Positions 34,665 through 43,181 of a DNA stretch of 64,000 nt are shown one piece after another. The notes beneath the pieces were generated by a model. That model saw only the letters and a program-made list of their open reading frames with translations. It did no database searches and had not been told where the DNA came from. Numbering within the stretch: the first letter of the stretch is position 1; every line of letters begins with the position of its first letter. Location of the stretch: assembly GCF_016909575.1 (NCBI RefSeq), contig NZ_JAFBGA010000001.1, forward strand, positions 248,001 to 312,000. The letters run 5' to 3'. Made by a program: the position numbers and the translations under genes. Origin of the DNA: Streptomyces sp. HB132. Its GTDB lineage: Bacteria > Actinomycetota > Actinomycetes > Streptomycetales > Streptomycetaceae.

Positions 34665-35450
34665 ATGGAAGACCGGTTCAGCGGCAAGGTCGTCCTCATC
34701 ACCGGCGGCGGCTCGGGCCTCGGCCGCTCGGCGGCCGTACGCGTCGCGTCCGAAGGCGCCAGGCTGGCCCTCGTCGACGTCAGCGAGCAGGGCCTCGCGG
34801 AGACGGCGGCCGAGGTGGAGAAGACCGCCCCCGGCGCGGAGGTCCTGCGGATCACCGCCGACGTCAGCTCCGAGGCGGACGTGCGGCGGTACGTCACCGC
34901 CACGGTGGAGGCCTACGGACGCATCGACGGCTTCTTCAACAACGCCGGCATCGAGGGCAAGCAGAACCTCACCCAGGACTACGGCACCGACGAGTTCGAC
35001 CGCGTCGTCTCGATCAACCTCCGCGGCGTCTTCCTCGGCCTCAAGTACGTGCTCCCGGTCATGAAGGGCCAGGGTTCCGGCTCCGTCGTGAACACGGCCT
35101 CCGTCGGCGGCATACGAGGTGTGGGCAACCAGTCCGGCTACGCGGCGGCCAAGCACGGAGTCGTCGGCCTCACCCGCAACTCCGGTGTGGAGTACGGCCG
35201 GTTCGGCGTCTCGGTCAAGGCGATCGCCCCCGGAGCCATCATGACCCCGATGGTCGAGGCATCGCTGAAGCAGATCGACGCGGACAACTGGGAGAAGGCC
35301 GGCGAGGCATTCGTCAGTGTCAACCCGATGAAGCGCTTCGGCAGGCCCGAGGAGGTCGGCAACCTGGTCGCCTTCCTGCTCTCCGAGGAGTCGGGCTTCA
35401 TCAACGCCACGGTCGTCCCGATCGACGGCGGCCAGTCCGAGCAGTACTGA
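34665..35450 (+). CDS. Short-chain dehydrogenase/reductase
   Basis: A 261-residue classical SDR. The NAD(P)-binding motif is TGGGSGLG (about 14-21), NNAG lies at about 90, the catalytic Ser is in NTASVGG (about 145), Tyr and Lys are in SGYAAAKHG (about 159-163). An Asp at the end of beta-2 (LALVDVSE) points to NAD preference. It resembles levodione reductase-like SDRs. GGAGG precedes the ATG. It is controlled by the divergent TetR gene. Confidence 0.95.
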   Translation: MEDRFSGKVVLITGGGSGLGRSAAVRVASEGARLALVDVSEQGLAETAAEVEKTAPGAEVLRITADVSSEADVRRYVTATVEAYGRIDGFFNNAGIEGKQNLTQDYGTDEFDRVVSINLRGVFLGLKYVLPVMKGQGSGSVVNTASVGGIRGVGNQSGYAAAKHGVVGLTRNSGVEYGRFGVSVKAIAPGAIMTPMVEASLKQIDADNWEKAGEAFVSVNPMKRFGRPEEVGNLVAFLLSEESGFINATVVPIDGGQSEQY

Positions 35451-35476
35451 TTTCTCCCTGCCCGGAGAACGCGGAA

Positions 35477-35539
35477 ACCCGCAGGCTCTGGTCCCTCCTC
35501 GCGGAGGAGCCGGCCGGACTTACCGGCGAGCCTGCGGGT
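35477..35539 (-). terminator. Three-way-junction terminator of the small RNA
   Basis: Perfect 12-base arms ACCCGCAGGCTC (35477-35488) and GAGCCTGCGGGT (35528-35539) enclose two further perfect hairpins, CTCCTC-GCG-GAGGAG (35494-35508) and GCCGG/CCGGC. On the minus strand the stem is followed by TTT. It also lies 26 bases past the SDR stop and may serve both transcripts. Confidence 0.65.
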
Positions 35540-35601
35540 CGGTGACTGCTTGGGTTTCGGCAGACAGCCTGCCGAGGTGCACTGTGTGCGACGACGGGCT
35601 G

Positions 35602-35640
35602 TCAGCCCGCAGCCACCTCACGAATCCGATAAGACTGCAC
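35602..35640 (-). CDS. Possible 12-codon leader peptide inside the small RNA
   Basis: GTG at 35640 opens a frame encoding MQSYRIREVAAG and a TGA. The perfect Shine-Dalgarno lies 6-20 bases upstream, with the start codon in the loop of the first hairpin. SYRIREVA resembles the beginning of MerR/AlpA-type helix-turn-helix proteins, but the frame stops at once. Translation is plausible, not shown. Confidence 0.35.
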   Translation of the reverse strand: MQSYRIREVAAG

Positions 35641-35673
35641 TTTTCGGATCACCTCCTTTCAGCGTGTGCCCAC

Positions 35674-35702
35674 AGCCTAGGAACGTCCCCACAGCCGCAC
35701 AA
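35674..35702 (-). promoter_or_regulatory. HrdB-type promoter for the small RNA
   Basis: On the minus strand TTGTGC (plus 35697-35702) and TAGGCT (plus 35674-35679) are separated by exactly 17 bases. The spacing and hexamers match the vegetative sigma consensus of Streptomyces well. Confidence 0.65.
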
Positions 35703-35834
35703 GTGAATTAACGGGACCCCGGTGGAGGCCGGATTTCCGGGAAGTGGACGTGTGGTGGCCCACGTTCGAGTTCAATGGTCTGACGTGCGGCAATGCGGAG
35801 CGCGAAGCGGAATACGTCCTGCGGGAGGTACGGA

Positions 35835-37223
35835 GTGAGTGCGTCCAGGAGCACCGGGACCACCGACGCGCTCGGGCCCGACGAGGACCCCGGACGCGAG
35901 CCGTCGGCGACGGCGATTCCGGGGTCGAGGCTTCTCGCCGCACTGCTGGACGGGATGGACGCCGCGCTCTGCGCGTTCGACGCCCACGGCACCATCACCC
36001 ACTGGAACCGCGAGGCCGAACGCATCCTCGGCTGGACCGCCGCCGAGGCCGTCGGACGACGCGGTTTCGCGGGGTGGGCCGTGCGGAGCGCGGACGCGGG
36101 GGACGTGCGGCGGCGGCTGCTGGCCGTCATGGACGCATCCGGGCGGCAGGTCGACGAGTTCGCGCTGCTGCGCAAGGACGGCGGGCGCGTCCTCGTACGG
36201 ACCCAGTCGTCGGGGGTGCGCGGCGAGGACGGGAAGCCCGCCGGGGTGTACTGCGCGTTCAGCGAGGTGCACGCGCAGATCGATCTGGAGCGGTCCATCG
36301 CACTCAGCGAGGCCCTGTTCGAGGACGCGTCCTGGGGAGTGGTCCTCGTCGACGTGGACCTGCGCCCGACCGTGGCCAACGCCTACGCGGCCCGGGCGCT
36401 GGGCGGCGGGCGCACCGCGTTGCTGGGGCGCCCGCTGGGCGAGCTGATCGTGCAGGGCGTCGAGGACCTGGAGGGCGCGCTGCAGCACGTCCTCGCCGAG
36501 GGTTCCCCCGCCGCTCCGGCCGAGCTGTGGGTGACCCTGAGGACCCCGGAAGGTGACCGGCGCCGCTGCTGGCGCAGCGGGTTCCTGAGGCTGGCCTCGC
36601 CGCTGGCGGAGGAACCCGTGCCGCTCGGGGTCGGCTGGCTGTTCCGGGACATCACGGCCGCGAAGCTCGCGGAGCAGGACGCCGACCGGGTGCGCTTCCG
36701 CGCGAACCAGTCGCACCGGGCGGCCCGCCAGGCGGCGGAGTGCGAGGACCCGATGGAGGCGGCGACCACGGCGCTGGACTACGCCCTGGCGGGGTTCGCG
36801 GACCACGCCGTGGTCGATCTGCTGGTGGATCTGGTGGCGGGGGAGCGGCTCGTACGGGCCGTCGCGACGCCGTCCGACGCGCCGGGGCCCTGCCTGCCGG
36901 TCCCCGGCGGCCCGCTCCCGGTGCGGTACGCGCCGGGGCACCCGGCCCTCCAGTCGGTGGAGCGCACGGGCTCCGTCCGTGCCGCGGCTCCCGCGGGTGC
37001 GGGCGTGGCGTGGGCCGTGGAGCGCCAGTGGCCGGGCGGCTCGGCGCACGCCCTGTGCGCGGTGCTGCGGAGCCGGGGGAGGACGCTCGGGGTGGTCACG
37101 TTCCTGCGCGCGGCGAACCGCGGCGCGTTCGAACGCCCCGACGTGACGTACGCGGAGAGCGTGGCGGCGCGGGTCGCCGCAGCGGTCGACCTGGCCCGGC
37201 TGACGGCGGGGCCGGACGCCTGA
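35835..37223 (+). CDS. PAS/GAF-domain sensor protein
   Basis: A 462-residue cytoplasmic protein. A PAS domain (about 33-150) opens with LLDGMDAALCAFDAHGTITHWNREAERILGW (read in parts); a second, weaker PAS-like segment follows (about 160-275) and a GAF domain occupies the C-terminus (about 290-455). It resembles the sensory half of actinobacterial SpoIIE/RsbU-type phosphatases, but no PP2C or kinase domain follows, so it must signal through partners. GTG 35835 has GGAGG seven bases upstream. Confidence 0.88.
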   Translation: MSASRSTGTTDALGPDEDPGREPSATAIPGSRLLAALLDGMDAALCAFDAHGTITHWNREAERILGWTAAEAVGRRGFAGWAVRSADAGDVRRRLLAVMDASGRQVDEFALLRKDGGRVLVRTQSSGVRGEDGKPAGVYCAFSEVHAQIDLERSIALSEALFEDASWGVVLVDVDLRPTVANAYAARALGGGRTALLGRPLGELIVQGVEDLEGALQHVLAEGSPAAPAELWVTLRTPEGDRRRCWRSGFLRLASPLAEEPVPLGVGWLFRDITAAKLAEQDADRVRFRANQSHRAARQAAECEDPMEAATTALDYALAGFADHAVVDLLVDLVAGERLVRAVATPSDAPGPCLPVPGGPLPVRYAPGHPALQSVERTGSVRAAAPAGAGVAWAVERQWPGGSAHALCAVLRSRGRTLGVVTFLRAANRGAFERPDVTYAESVAARVAAAVDLARLTAGPDA

Positions 37224-37253
37224 GGGCCTCGGGCGCGGGGCCGCCGTGCCTGC

Positions 37254-38009
37254 TCAGTGCCGGTAGAAGATGCGGTCGCCGTACTCCCGCATCACACGCC
37301 CGTTCCACTCGTGCCCGCCGTCGACGTTGCCCGAGCGCAGCATCGGCGGCTCGACGCCCCGGGCGACGAGCTCCTCCGCCGCGGTGGCCATCATGGCCTG
37401 CATCAGCGCGCTGGTGACGACGGTCGAAGCCGGTGCGAACGGAGCCTCGACGCCCTCCGCCCGCAGCTCCGCGTCACCGATCGCGATCTTGCTGTCCAGC
37501 ACGATGTCGCAGTGGTCCCTCAGGAATCCGCCCGAGACGTGGCGCGACCTGGTGCCCGTCGTGTAGGCGACCGAGGTGACCCCGACGACCGTCAGCCCGA
37601 GTGCCCGCGCGTTCTGCGCCATCTCCACGGGCAGCGCGTTGCGCCCGGACAGCGAGATGATCACGAGGAGGTCGCCGGCGCGGGCGGGGCTGGAGTCGAG
37701 CACGGCACTCGCGAGACCGTCCACCCGCTCCAGCGCGGAGCCGAGCGTGGCGGGCATGACGTCCACCCCGACGGTGCCGGGTACGGCGAGCAGGTTCATC
37801 AGGGCCAGGCCGCCCGCCCGGTAGACGACGTCCTGGGCGGCGAGCGAGGAGTGCCCGGCCCCGAAGGCGAAGAGCCGGCCGCCCGCGGCGACGGTGTCGG
37901 CGATCGCGGACCCCGCGGCGGCGATCGACGCGGACTCCTCGTCGCGCACCCGCTCCAGCAGGCCGATCGCTGCGTCGAAGAACTGACCGGCGAGCTTGCT
38001 GTCGCTCAT
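37254..38009 (-). CDS. SIS-domain phosphosugar-binding protein (UPF0309 type)
   Basis: A 251-residue SIS-domain protein. The sugar-phosphate loop is LFAFGAGHSSLAAQDVVYRAGG (read in parts, about 50-70) and the second half has LLVIISLSGRNALPVEMA (about 115-130). Such proteins bind or isomerise phosphosugars. Start ATG 38009 follows AGGAAAGG. I recall the homologue next to dmdR1 in S. coelicolor as UPF0309, which supports synteny. It is divergent from the dmdR1-like gene. Confidence 0.93.
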   Translation of the reverse strand: MSDSKLAGQFFDAAIGLLERVRDEESASIAAAGSAIADTVAAGGRLFAFGAGHSSLAAQDVVYRAGGLALMNLLAVPGTVGVDVMPATLGSALERVDGLASAVLDSSPARAGDLLVIISLSGRNALPVEMAQNARALGLTVVGVTSVAYTTGTRSRHVSGGFLRDHCDIVLDSKIAIGDAELRAEGVEAPFAPASTVVTSALMQAMMATAAEELVARGVEPPMLRSGNVDGGHEWNGRVMREYGDRIFYRH

Positions 38010-38218
38010 CGAGGAGGCCTTTCCTGCGGGTGTGGGGGCCCGTGCGGTGCCCGTGTCGCGGATCACGTTGCGGTCTGGACCAGTGGGCTGTCAATAGCGC
38101 TCGGGACGGTCCGCGGGCCCGGACTCCCGACGCCGGGGCATGCTTGTCGGTGCTATACGTCAGAATTGGTGCAGGGCCATCGCACGACGACTTCATGTCA
38201 CAGCATCGAGGGGCACGT

Positions 38219-38911
38219 ATGTCCGGACTGATCGACACAACGGAGATGTATCTCCGCACCATCCTCGAGCTCGAAGAGGAAGGCGTGGTCCCCATGCGCG
38301 CCCGGATCGCCGAGCGTCTGGACCAGAGTGGTCCGACGGTCAGCCAGACGGTCGCGCGCATGGAGCGGGACGGCCTGGTGCAGGTCGCGGGTGACCGCCA
38401 CCTGGAGCTGACCGACGAGGGGCGCCGACTGGCCACACGGGTCATGCGCAAGCACCGGCTCGCCGAGTGCCTGCTCGTCGACGTCATCGGGCTGGAGTGG
38501 GAACAGGTCCACGCCGAGGCGTGCCGCTGGGAACACGTGATGAGCGAAGCCGTCGAGCGCCGGGTTCTGGAGCTCCTGCGGCACCCGACCGAGTCCCCGT
38601 ACGGAAATCCGATCCCGGGCCTGGAGGAGCTGGGCGAGCAGTCCGAGGCCGATCCGTTCCTGGACGAGGGCATGGTGAGCCTGGCCGAGCTCGACCCGGG
38701 CACAGAGGGCAAGACCGTGGTGGTGCGCCGGATCGGCGAGCCGATCCAGACCGACGCACAGCTGATGTACACGCTGCGGCGAGCGGGCGTGCAGCCCGGC
38801 TCGGTCGTCAGCGTCACGGAGTCGGCCGGCGGGGTGCTGGTCGGTTCCAGCGGCGAGGCGGCCGAGCTCGCCGCGGACGTCGCCTCGCACGTCTTCGTCG
38901 CGAAGCGCTGA
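38219..38911 (+). CDS. dmdR1: DtxR/IdeR-family iron-dependent repressor (DmdR1-like)
   Basis: A 230-residue metalloregulator. The winged helix-turn-helix (1-65) contains ARIAERLDQSGPTVSQTVARMERDGL (read in parts); metal ligands are Met10, His79 in RKHRLAE, and Cys102/Glu105/His106 in CRWEHVMSE, exactly as in DtxR/IdeR. The C-terminal SH3-like domain starts near residue 150. With Fe(II) it represses siderophore and iron-uptake genes. The SIS neighbour matches the S. coelicolor dmdR1 locus, where an antisense gene (adm) has been described. ATG 38219 follows GAGGGG. Confidence 0.94.
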   Translation: MSGLIDTTEMYLRTILELEEEGVVPMRARIAERLDQSGPTVSQTVARMERDGLVQVAGDRHLELTDEGRRLATRVMRKHRLAECLLVDVIGLEWEQVHAEACRWEHVMSEAVERRVLELLRHPTESPYGNPIPGLEELGEQSEADPFLDEGMVSLAELDPGTEGKTVVVRRIGEPIQTDAQLMYTLRRAGVQPGSVVSVTESAGGVLVGSSGEAAELAADVASHVFVAKR

Positions 38912-39649
38912 CCTGCGGCTGTGCATGTGTACGGGCCCCTGCCGCACATGCATGCACCGGTGCGGATGCACGTGCAGATGTGAGCCGGTAAGCCCGCTTT
39001 CTGTTTTCCGCCCGGAATCGCAGCGCCCGGGCGAAACGCGTGCCAGGCTGTGGCCACGCATATGGCCTGGGGGCGTCGGCAGGGGGCTGCCGCGCGGTCG
39101 GGGAGGGAGCAGGGGATGCGCCCGTCTTACTGGCGCGTGCGCCATGAGGTGACAGCCGGGTTCTCCGTCGCCCTCCCGCGTCCTCACGCACTCCTCCCTG
39201 CCGGCGGCTCCCCGCCTCCTCCCGCCCCCCTGAGCGCCCTCCCGTGTGCGGGGGCCCTCCCGCCAGCCGGCGCCTCCCTGCTCCCCGGCGTCGCCGTCGC
39301 GGCCGTGAGTCGCCCGGGCGGCGCCCCCGCGCGTCCTGGAGCCTTTCCGGAGACCGGAAGGACCGCCCCCTGGGCCCGCCCCGATCACGGGCCGACGTGT
39401 TCCGGAACAGCGAGCGGCCCCGGCGTCCGAAGGCGCCGGGGCCGGTCCTCCCCTGTGCTGACCTGGAGCCCCGAGCTCTCGAAGTCAGTCCCCGCGGACC
39501 CCTGTCCCCGAGTGGTCCGCTTCCCGGAGAAGGTCTCCCCAGGGGAGCCGTCGTCAATCCCGAAGTGTTGTCACCCGAACGTGGGAAGTTCCGAGCCGGA
39601 AGCAAGTTTTCGAATAAGAGTTCGATAGTCTGCCTCGCACGAAGACGCG
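38912..39649. other. Long intergenic region after dmdR1
   Basis: About 740 bp with no convincing gene. 38945-38980 is rich in TGCATGC/TGCAC palindromes. The minus strand here is open and continues antisense through dmdR1, in the position described for adm in S. coelicolor. A strong hairpin lies at 39416-39443. A TAGTCT at about 39626 may be the -10 of the following hydrolase gene. Confidence 0.5.
39416..39443 (+). terminator. Strong hairpin, probable terminator
   Basis: Perfect ten-base arms GGCCCCGGCG / CGCCGGGGCC with an eight-base loop. It lies 505 bp after the dmdR1 stop, so it may end a long 3' UTR or mark the start of the antisense unit. Confidence 0.65.
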
Positions 39650-39682
39650 GTGACCGAGGACCAGAAGGAGGTGCCAGAACCT

Positions 39683-40576
39683 ATGGTGCGGCGCATCGAT
39701 GTGACCGGATCGGGCGGCCTACGCCTCGCGGCCTGGGAGTTCGCCGATCCGCCCAAAGGGAGCGTGGAGGCCGAGCAGGCTCCCGGGATCTTAATGCTGC
39801 ACGGGCTGATGGGCCGGGCCACGCACTGGGCCTCCACCGCCCGCTGGCTCTCCGAACGCCACCGGCCCGTCGGCCTCGACCAGCGGGGCCACGGGCGCAG
39901 CGGCAAGCCCGCCGACGGCCCGTACACCCGCGACGCCTACGTCGCGGACGCGGAGGCCGCGATCGAACAGCTCGGCCTCGCCCCCGTCACCCTCATCGGG
40001 CACTCGATGGGTGCGCTCACCGCGTGGCAGCTCGCCGCGAAGCGCCCCGATCTCGTCAAGGCGCTGATCATCTGCGACATGCGTGCCTCCGCCCTCGGGG
40101 CGGCCTCGCAGCGTGAGTGGGAGGACTGGTTCGACTCCTGGCCGCTCCCCTTCGCGACGCTCGCCGACGTACGGAAGTGGTTCGGCGAGGACGACCCCTG
40201 GGTGGAGCGGCCCAACCCCTCCCGCGGTGAGTTCTTCGCCGAGGTGATGGCCGAGGGCCCCGACGGCTGGAGGCCCGTCTTCTCCCAGGAGCAGATGCTG
40301 ACGTCCCGGGCGACCTGGGTCCACGACGCCCACTGGGAGGAGCTGGCGCAGGTGCGATGCCCCACCCTGGTCCTGCGGGGCATCGAGGGAGAGCTGGGCA
40401 GGGCCGAGGCCCAGGAGATGGTCCGTGTCCTGCCGCGCGGGCAGTACGCGGAGGTGGAGGACGCCGGCCATCTCGTCCACTACGACCGGCCGGAGGGCTG
40501 GCGCAGGGCGGTGGAACCCTTCCTGGAGCGGCTCGCGGGGGGCTTCCGGGACGACCGGGAACCCGTCAGCCCCTGA
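39683..40576 (+). CDS. Alpha/beta hydrolase carrying a TTA codon
   Basis: A 297-residue alpha/beta-hydrolase. The oxyanion region is LHGLMGRATHW (about 37-47), the nucleophile elbow is GHSMGA (about 107-112), the acid is probably in LVLRGIEGELG (about 235) and the His is in DAGHLVHYDRP (about 265). Codon 37 (39791-39793) is TTA, the only in-frame TTA I noticed in the window, so translation should depend on bldA tRNA. ATG 39683 has AAGGAGG 11 bases upstream; GTG 39650 in the same frame is an alternative start. Substrate unknown. Confidence 0.9.
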   Translation: MVRRIDVTGSGGLRLAAWEFADPPKGSVEAEQAPGILMLHGLMGRATHWASTARWLSERHRPVGLDQRGHGRSGKPADGPYTRDAYVADAEAAIEQLGLAPVTLIGHSMGALTAWQLAAKRPDLVKALIICDMRASALGAASQREWEDWFDSWPLPFATLADVRKWFGEDDPWVERPNPSRGEFFAEVMAEGPDGWRPVFSQEQMLTSRATWVHDAHWEELAQVRCPTLVLRGIEGELGRAEAQEMVRVLPRGQYAEVEDAGHLVHYDRPEGWRRAVEPFLERLAGGFRDDREPVSP

Positions 40577-40677
40577 ACCCCCGGCGCCCCATGCCTGCGT
40601 CCCAGCCGCAGTGCGCCCGTACGTCCGCGCGGGGTGCCGGAGGCCCCACCCCCGGCACGCCCCGTCGCCCCGGGTCC

Positions 40678-42321
40678 TCAGCCCTTGCTGACCGCGGCCA
40701 GGATCTCCGGGAGCCGGTTCGCCGTACGGGGCGCCGCCAGACGTACGCCCAGCCAGCCGATGAACGTCCCGTACAACGCTCCGACCGGCAACAGCAGCCA
40801 CAGCATGTCCTGGTGGTCCGCCACGTGCAGCCAGACCGTCAGCCCGATCACCGGGCCGCTGAGCACCGCGGCCGCCACCATGCCGCCGAGGACGGAGATC
40901 CAGGCGAGCCCGGCCTGCCCCGGCACGACGTTCTTGAAGGCCCCGTCCTGCGGAATCGAGTACGGGAACAACGCCGACGCCAGCGCGCCCGTCGCCAGCA
41001 TCGCGCCGAGCAGGGCGAACGACAGACCCATGACCCCCGGCAGCGCCGCCCAGTCCCCGAGGACCCCAGCGGTCACCACCGTCACCAGGACCGTGTACGG
41101 CAGGGTGATCAGCAGCAGTGCCAGGGCCCGCGCACGCAGTTCGACATAGGCGTCCCGGGTCGAGGAGACCGACAGCGCCACCATCCAGAAGGCGGAGGTG
41201 TCCTGCCCGAACTGGTTGTACATCTGCATGCCGAGCATTCCGGCCGCGAAGCACGCGAAGTAGACCGAACCCGACCCCTGCACCGCGTTGAGGACCGGCA
41301 CGATCAGGCCGACGGCCAGAGCCGTCACCCACGCCGACTTGGTCTTCGGATCCCGCACGACATACCGCAGGCTCCGCTGCATCACCGTGCCCGTACGCCC
41401 CTCGGGGAGCAGCGGGAAGCGCCCGGAGCGGTCCGCGCCCGCCCGGCCGGCCGACGGTTCGGCCGCGGCGATCGTGGAACCGTCCGGAGCCGTCATCAGC
41501 TGCACCAGGCTCCGCTGCCACATCCACATGAGGCCGCCCAGCGCGAGCACCGAGAGCAGCAACTGCCCCAGCGCCGCCCCGTACGCCCCGTCGGAGGCGG
41601 ACTCCACCGCCCCGAGCGCGGACGCCGGCGGCAGCCAGCGCACCACGTCCGCCACCGGTGCGAGCGAGGACACCCCGCCCGCGCTGCCCAGGCGCTGGAC
41701 GCCGAAGTTGACGAACTGGATGCCCACCGCGATCACCAGCCCGCTGAGCACCGCGAGGTCGCGGCCCTTGCGCGACGTCAGCAGCCGGACGTTGGCCGTG
41801 GCGACGGACCGCGCCAGCGCCACGCAGACCAGCAGCGTCAGAGGCACGGCGATCACCCCGAACAGCACCGCGACCGCGCCGTGCGCCACCGCGATCACCG
41901 AGCCGAGGACCAGGGTGAGTGTGAAGAGCGGCCCGACGCCGATCAGTGAGGCCGTCAGCAGCGCACCGATCAGCGGACGGGGCCGCAGCGGCAGCATCAC
42001 CAGCCGGCTCGGGTCCAGGGTCTCGTCGCCGCTGGGGAAGAACAGCGGCATCACCGCCCAGCCCACCGCCACCACCGCCGTCAGCAGCACCACCAGGGTG
42101 CCCGCCTGCGCATGGCCGCGGAGCGCGACGAGGCCGATCACCTGGACCGCCGCGAGCAGCACGGTGACGACGAGGGACACGACATAGGCGGCCCGCCGCC
42201 CGGCCGACAGGCGCAGCCCGTTGCGCAGCAGCGTCAGCTTGAGCTTCACGAGGACGGGGACGAGGCCCTGACCGCGTACGGCCGGGACGGCGGTGTCCGC
42301 GGGGGCGTCCAGCACCGTCAT
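40678..42321 (-). CDS. ABC transporter permease (multi-span, exporter type)
   Basis: A 547-residue membrane protein with about twelve hydrophobic helices. A cytoplasmic loop (about 290-330, charged, Gly/Ala-rich) divides two halves. Conserved-looking PSGDETLDPSRLVMLPLRPR in the first loop is typical of ABC-2-like permeases of this actinobacterial group. ATG 42321 overlaps the ATPase stop (ATGA). The exported substrate cannot be read. Confidence 0.9.
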   Translation of the reverse strand: MTVLDAPADTAVPAVRGQGLVPVLVKLKLTLLRNGLRLSAGRRAAYVVSLVVTVLLAAVQVIGLVALRGHAQAGTLVVLLTAVVAVGWAVMPLFFPSGDETLDPSRLVMLPLRPRPLIGALLTASLIGVGPLFTLTLVLGSVIAVAHGAVAVLFGVIAVPLTLLVCVALARSVATANVRLLTSRKGRDLAVLSGLVIAVGIQFVNFGVQRLGSAGGVSSLAPVADVVRWLPPASALGAVESASDGAYGAALGQLLLSVLALGGLMWMWQRSLVQLMTAPDGSTIAAAEPSAGRAGADRSGRFPLLPEGRTGTVMQRSLRYVVRDPKTKSAWVTALAVGLIVPVLNAVQGSGSVYFACFAAGMLGMQMYNQFGQDTSAFWMVALSVSSTRDAYVELRARALALLLITLPYTVLVTVVTAGVLGDWAALPGVMGLSFALLGAMLATGALASALFPYSIPQDGAFKNVVPGQAGLAWISVLGGMVAAAVLSGPVIGLTVWLHVADHQDMLWLLLPVGALYGTFIGWLGVRLAAPRTANRLPEILAAVSKG

Positions 42322-43142
42322 CGGGCACCGCCGAGCCAGTCCAGGGACTCCCCGGTGTCCCGGACGCCCGCGCCGACCAGTTCGAGGAAGGCGTCCTGGA
42401 GCGAGGCGGCGTCACCGCGTACCTCGGCCAGTGTGCCCTGGGCCCGGATCCGCCCCGCGGCCATGACGGCCACCCAGTCGCAGAGGGACTCGACGAGCTC
42501 CATCACATGGCTGGAGAAGACCACGGTCGCCCCGGAACGGGTGTAGCGCTCCAGCACCCCGCGGATCGTCTGCGCCGACACCGGGTCGACGCCCTCGAAC
42601 GGCTCGTCGAGAAAGAGGACTTCAGGGTTGTGCAGCAGTGCGGAGGCCAGTCCGATCTTCTTCCGCATGCCGGTCGAGTAGTCCACGACCAGCTTGTTCT
42701 GGGCGCCCGCGAGGTCCAGGACGTCGAGCAGCTGGGTGGCCCGCTTGTCCACCTCGGCGCCCGGAAGCCCGCGCAACCGGCCACTGTAGCTCAGGAGTTC
42801 ACGGCCCGACAGCCGCTCGAAGAGCCGCAGGCCCTCCGGGAGCACCCCGATCCGGGACTTCACCTCGACCGGGTCCCGCCACACGTCATGGCCGGCCACC
42901 TCGATCCTGCCCATGTCGGGCCTGAGCAGCCCGGTCACCATCGAGAGGGTGGTGGTCTTCCCCGCGCCGTTGGGGCCCACCAGGCCGATGAACTTGCCCG
43001 CGGGCAGCTCCAGATCGATCCCGGCGACGGCGACCTGCTCCCCGAACCGCTTCCAGAGTCCCTCCACCCGCACGGCGGGAGATGGCGCCCGAGCCACACC
43101 CGCCGTGTCCGTCCCGCCCGCACTGTCCGCCTGGTCCGGCAT
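42318..43142 (-). CDS. ABC transporter ATP-binding protein
   Basis: A 274-residue ATPase: Walker A GPNGAGKTTT (about 56-65), Q-loop region RIGVLPEGLRLFERLSGREL, signature YSTGMRKKI (about 154-162) instead of LSGGQ, Walker B VLFLDEPFEGVD and switch His in VVFSSHV. The YSTGM signature is usual in ABC-2 exporters. It powers the downstream permease in a two-gene operon. Confidence 0.95.
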   Translation of the reverse strand: MPDQADSAGGTDTAGVARAPSPAVRVEGLWKRFGEQVAVAGIDLELPAGKFIGLVGPNGAGKTTTLSMVTGLLRPDMGRIEVAGHDVWRDPVEVKSRIGVLPEGLRLFERLSGRELLSYSGRLRGLPGAEVDKRATQLLDVLDLAGAQNKLVVDYSTGMRKKIGLASALLHNPEVLFLDEPFEGVDPVSAQTIRGVLERYTRSGATVVFSSHVMELVESLCDWVAVMAAGRIRAQGTLAEVRGDAASLQDAFLELVGAGVRDTGESLDWLGGAR

Positions 43143-43181
43143 GGCCCTGCCCTTCTGATGTCCCCGCGTGTGGGGACCACC

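Larger units (their letters stand above)
35470..35667 (-). ncRNA. Candidate structured small RNA with 16S-complementary 5' end
   Basis: The gap between the SDR gene and the PAS gene is organised as a transcription unit on the minus strand: a promoter with ideal spacing, a predicted start near 35667, a chain of stable hairpins, and a terminal Y-shaped hairpin followed by TTT. Seven bases after the start comes GAAAGGAGGTGATCC (plus 35646-35660), an exact 15-base complement of the 16S rRNA 3' tail. Hairpins on the transcript include ATCCGA/TCGGAT enclosing a GTG, GGGCT/AGCCC, and TCGGCAG/CTGCCGA. The RNA could be a small RNA, a leader-peptide mRNA, or both. Reported S. coelicolor small RNAs may include its homologue; I cannot verify this. 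Confidence 0.65.

Noticed and set aside
39050..39628. 192-codon plus-strand frame between dmdR1 and the hydrolase
   Set aside because: Pro/Ser/Arg-rich, low-complexity translation, no ribosome site, and a terminator-like hairpin in the middle.
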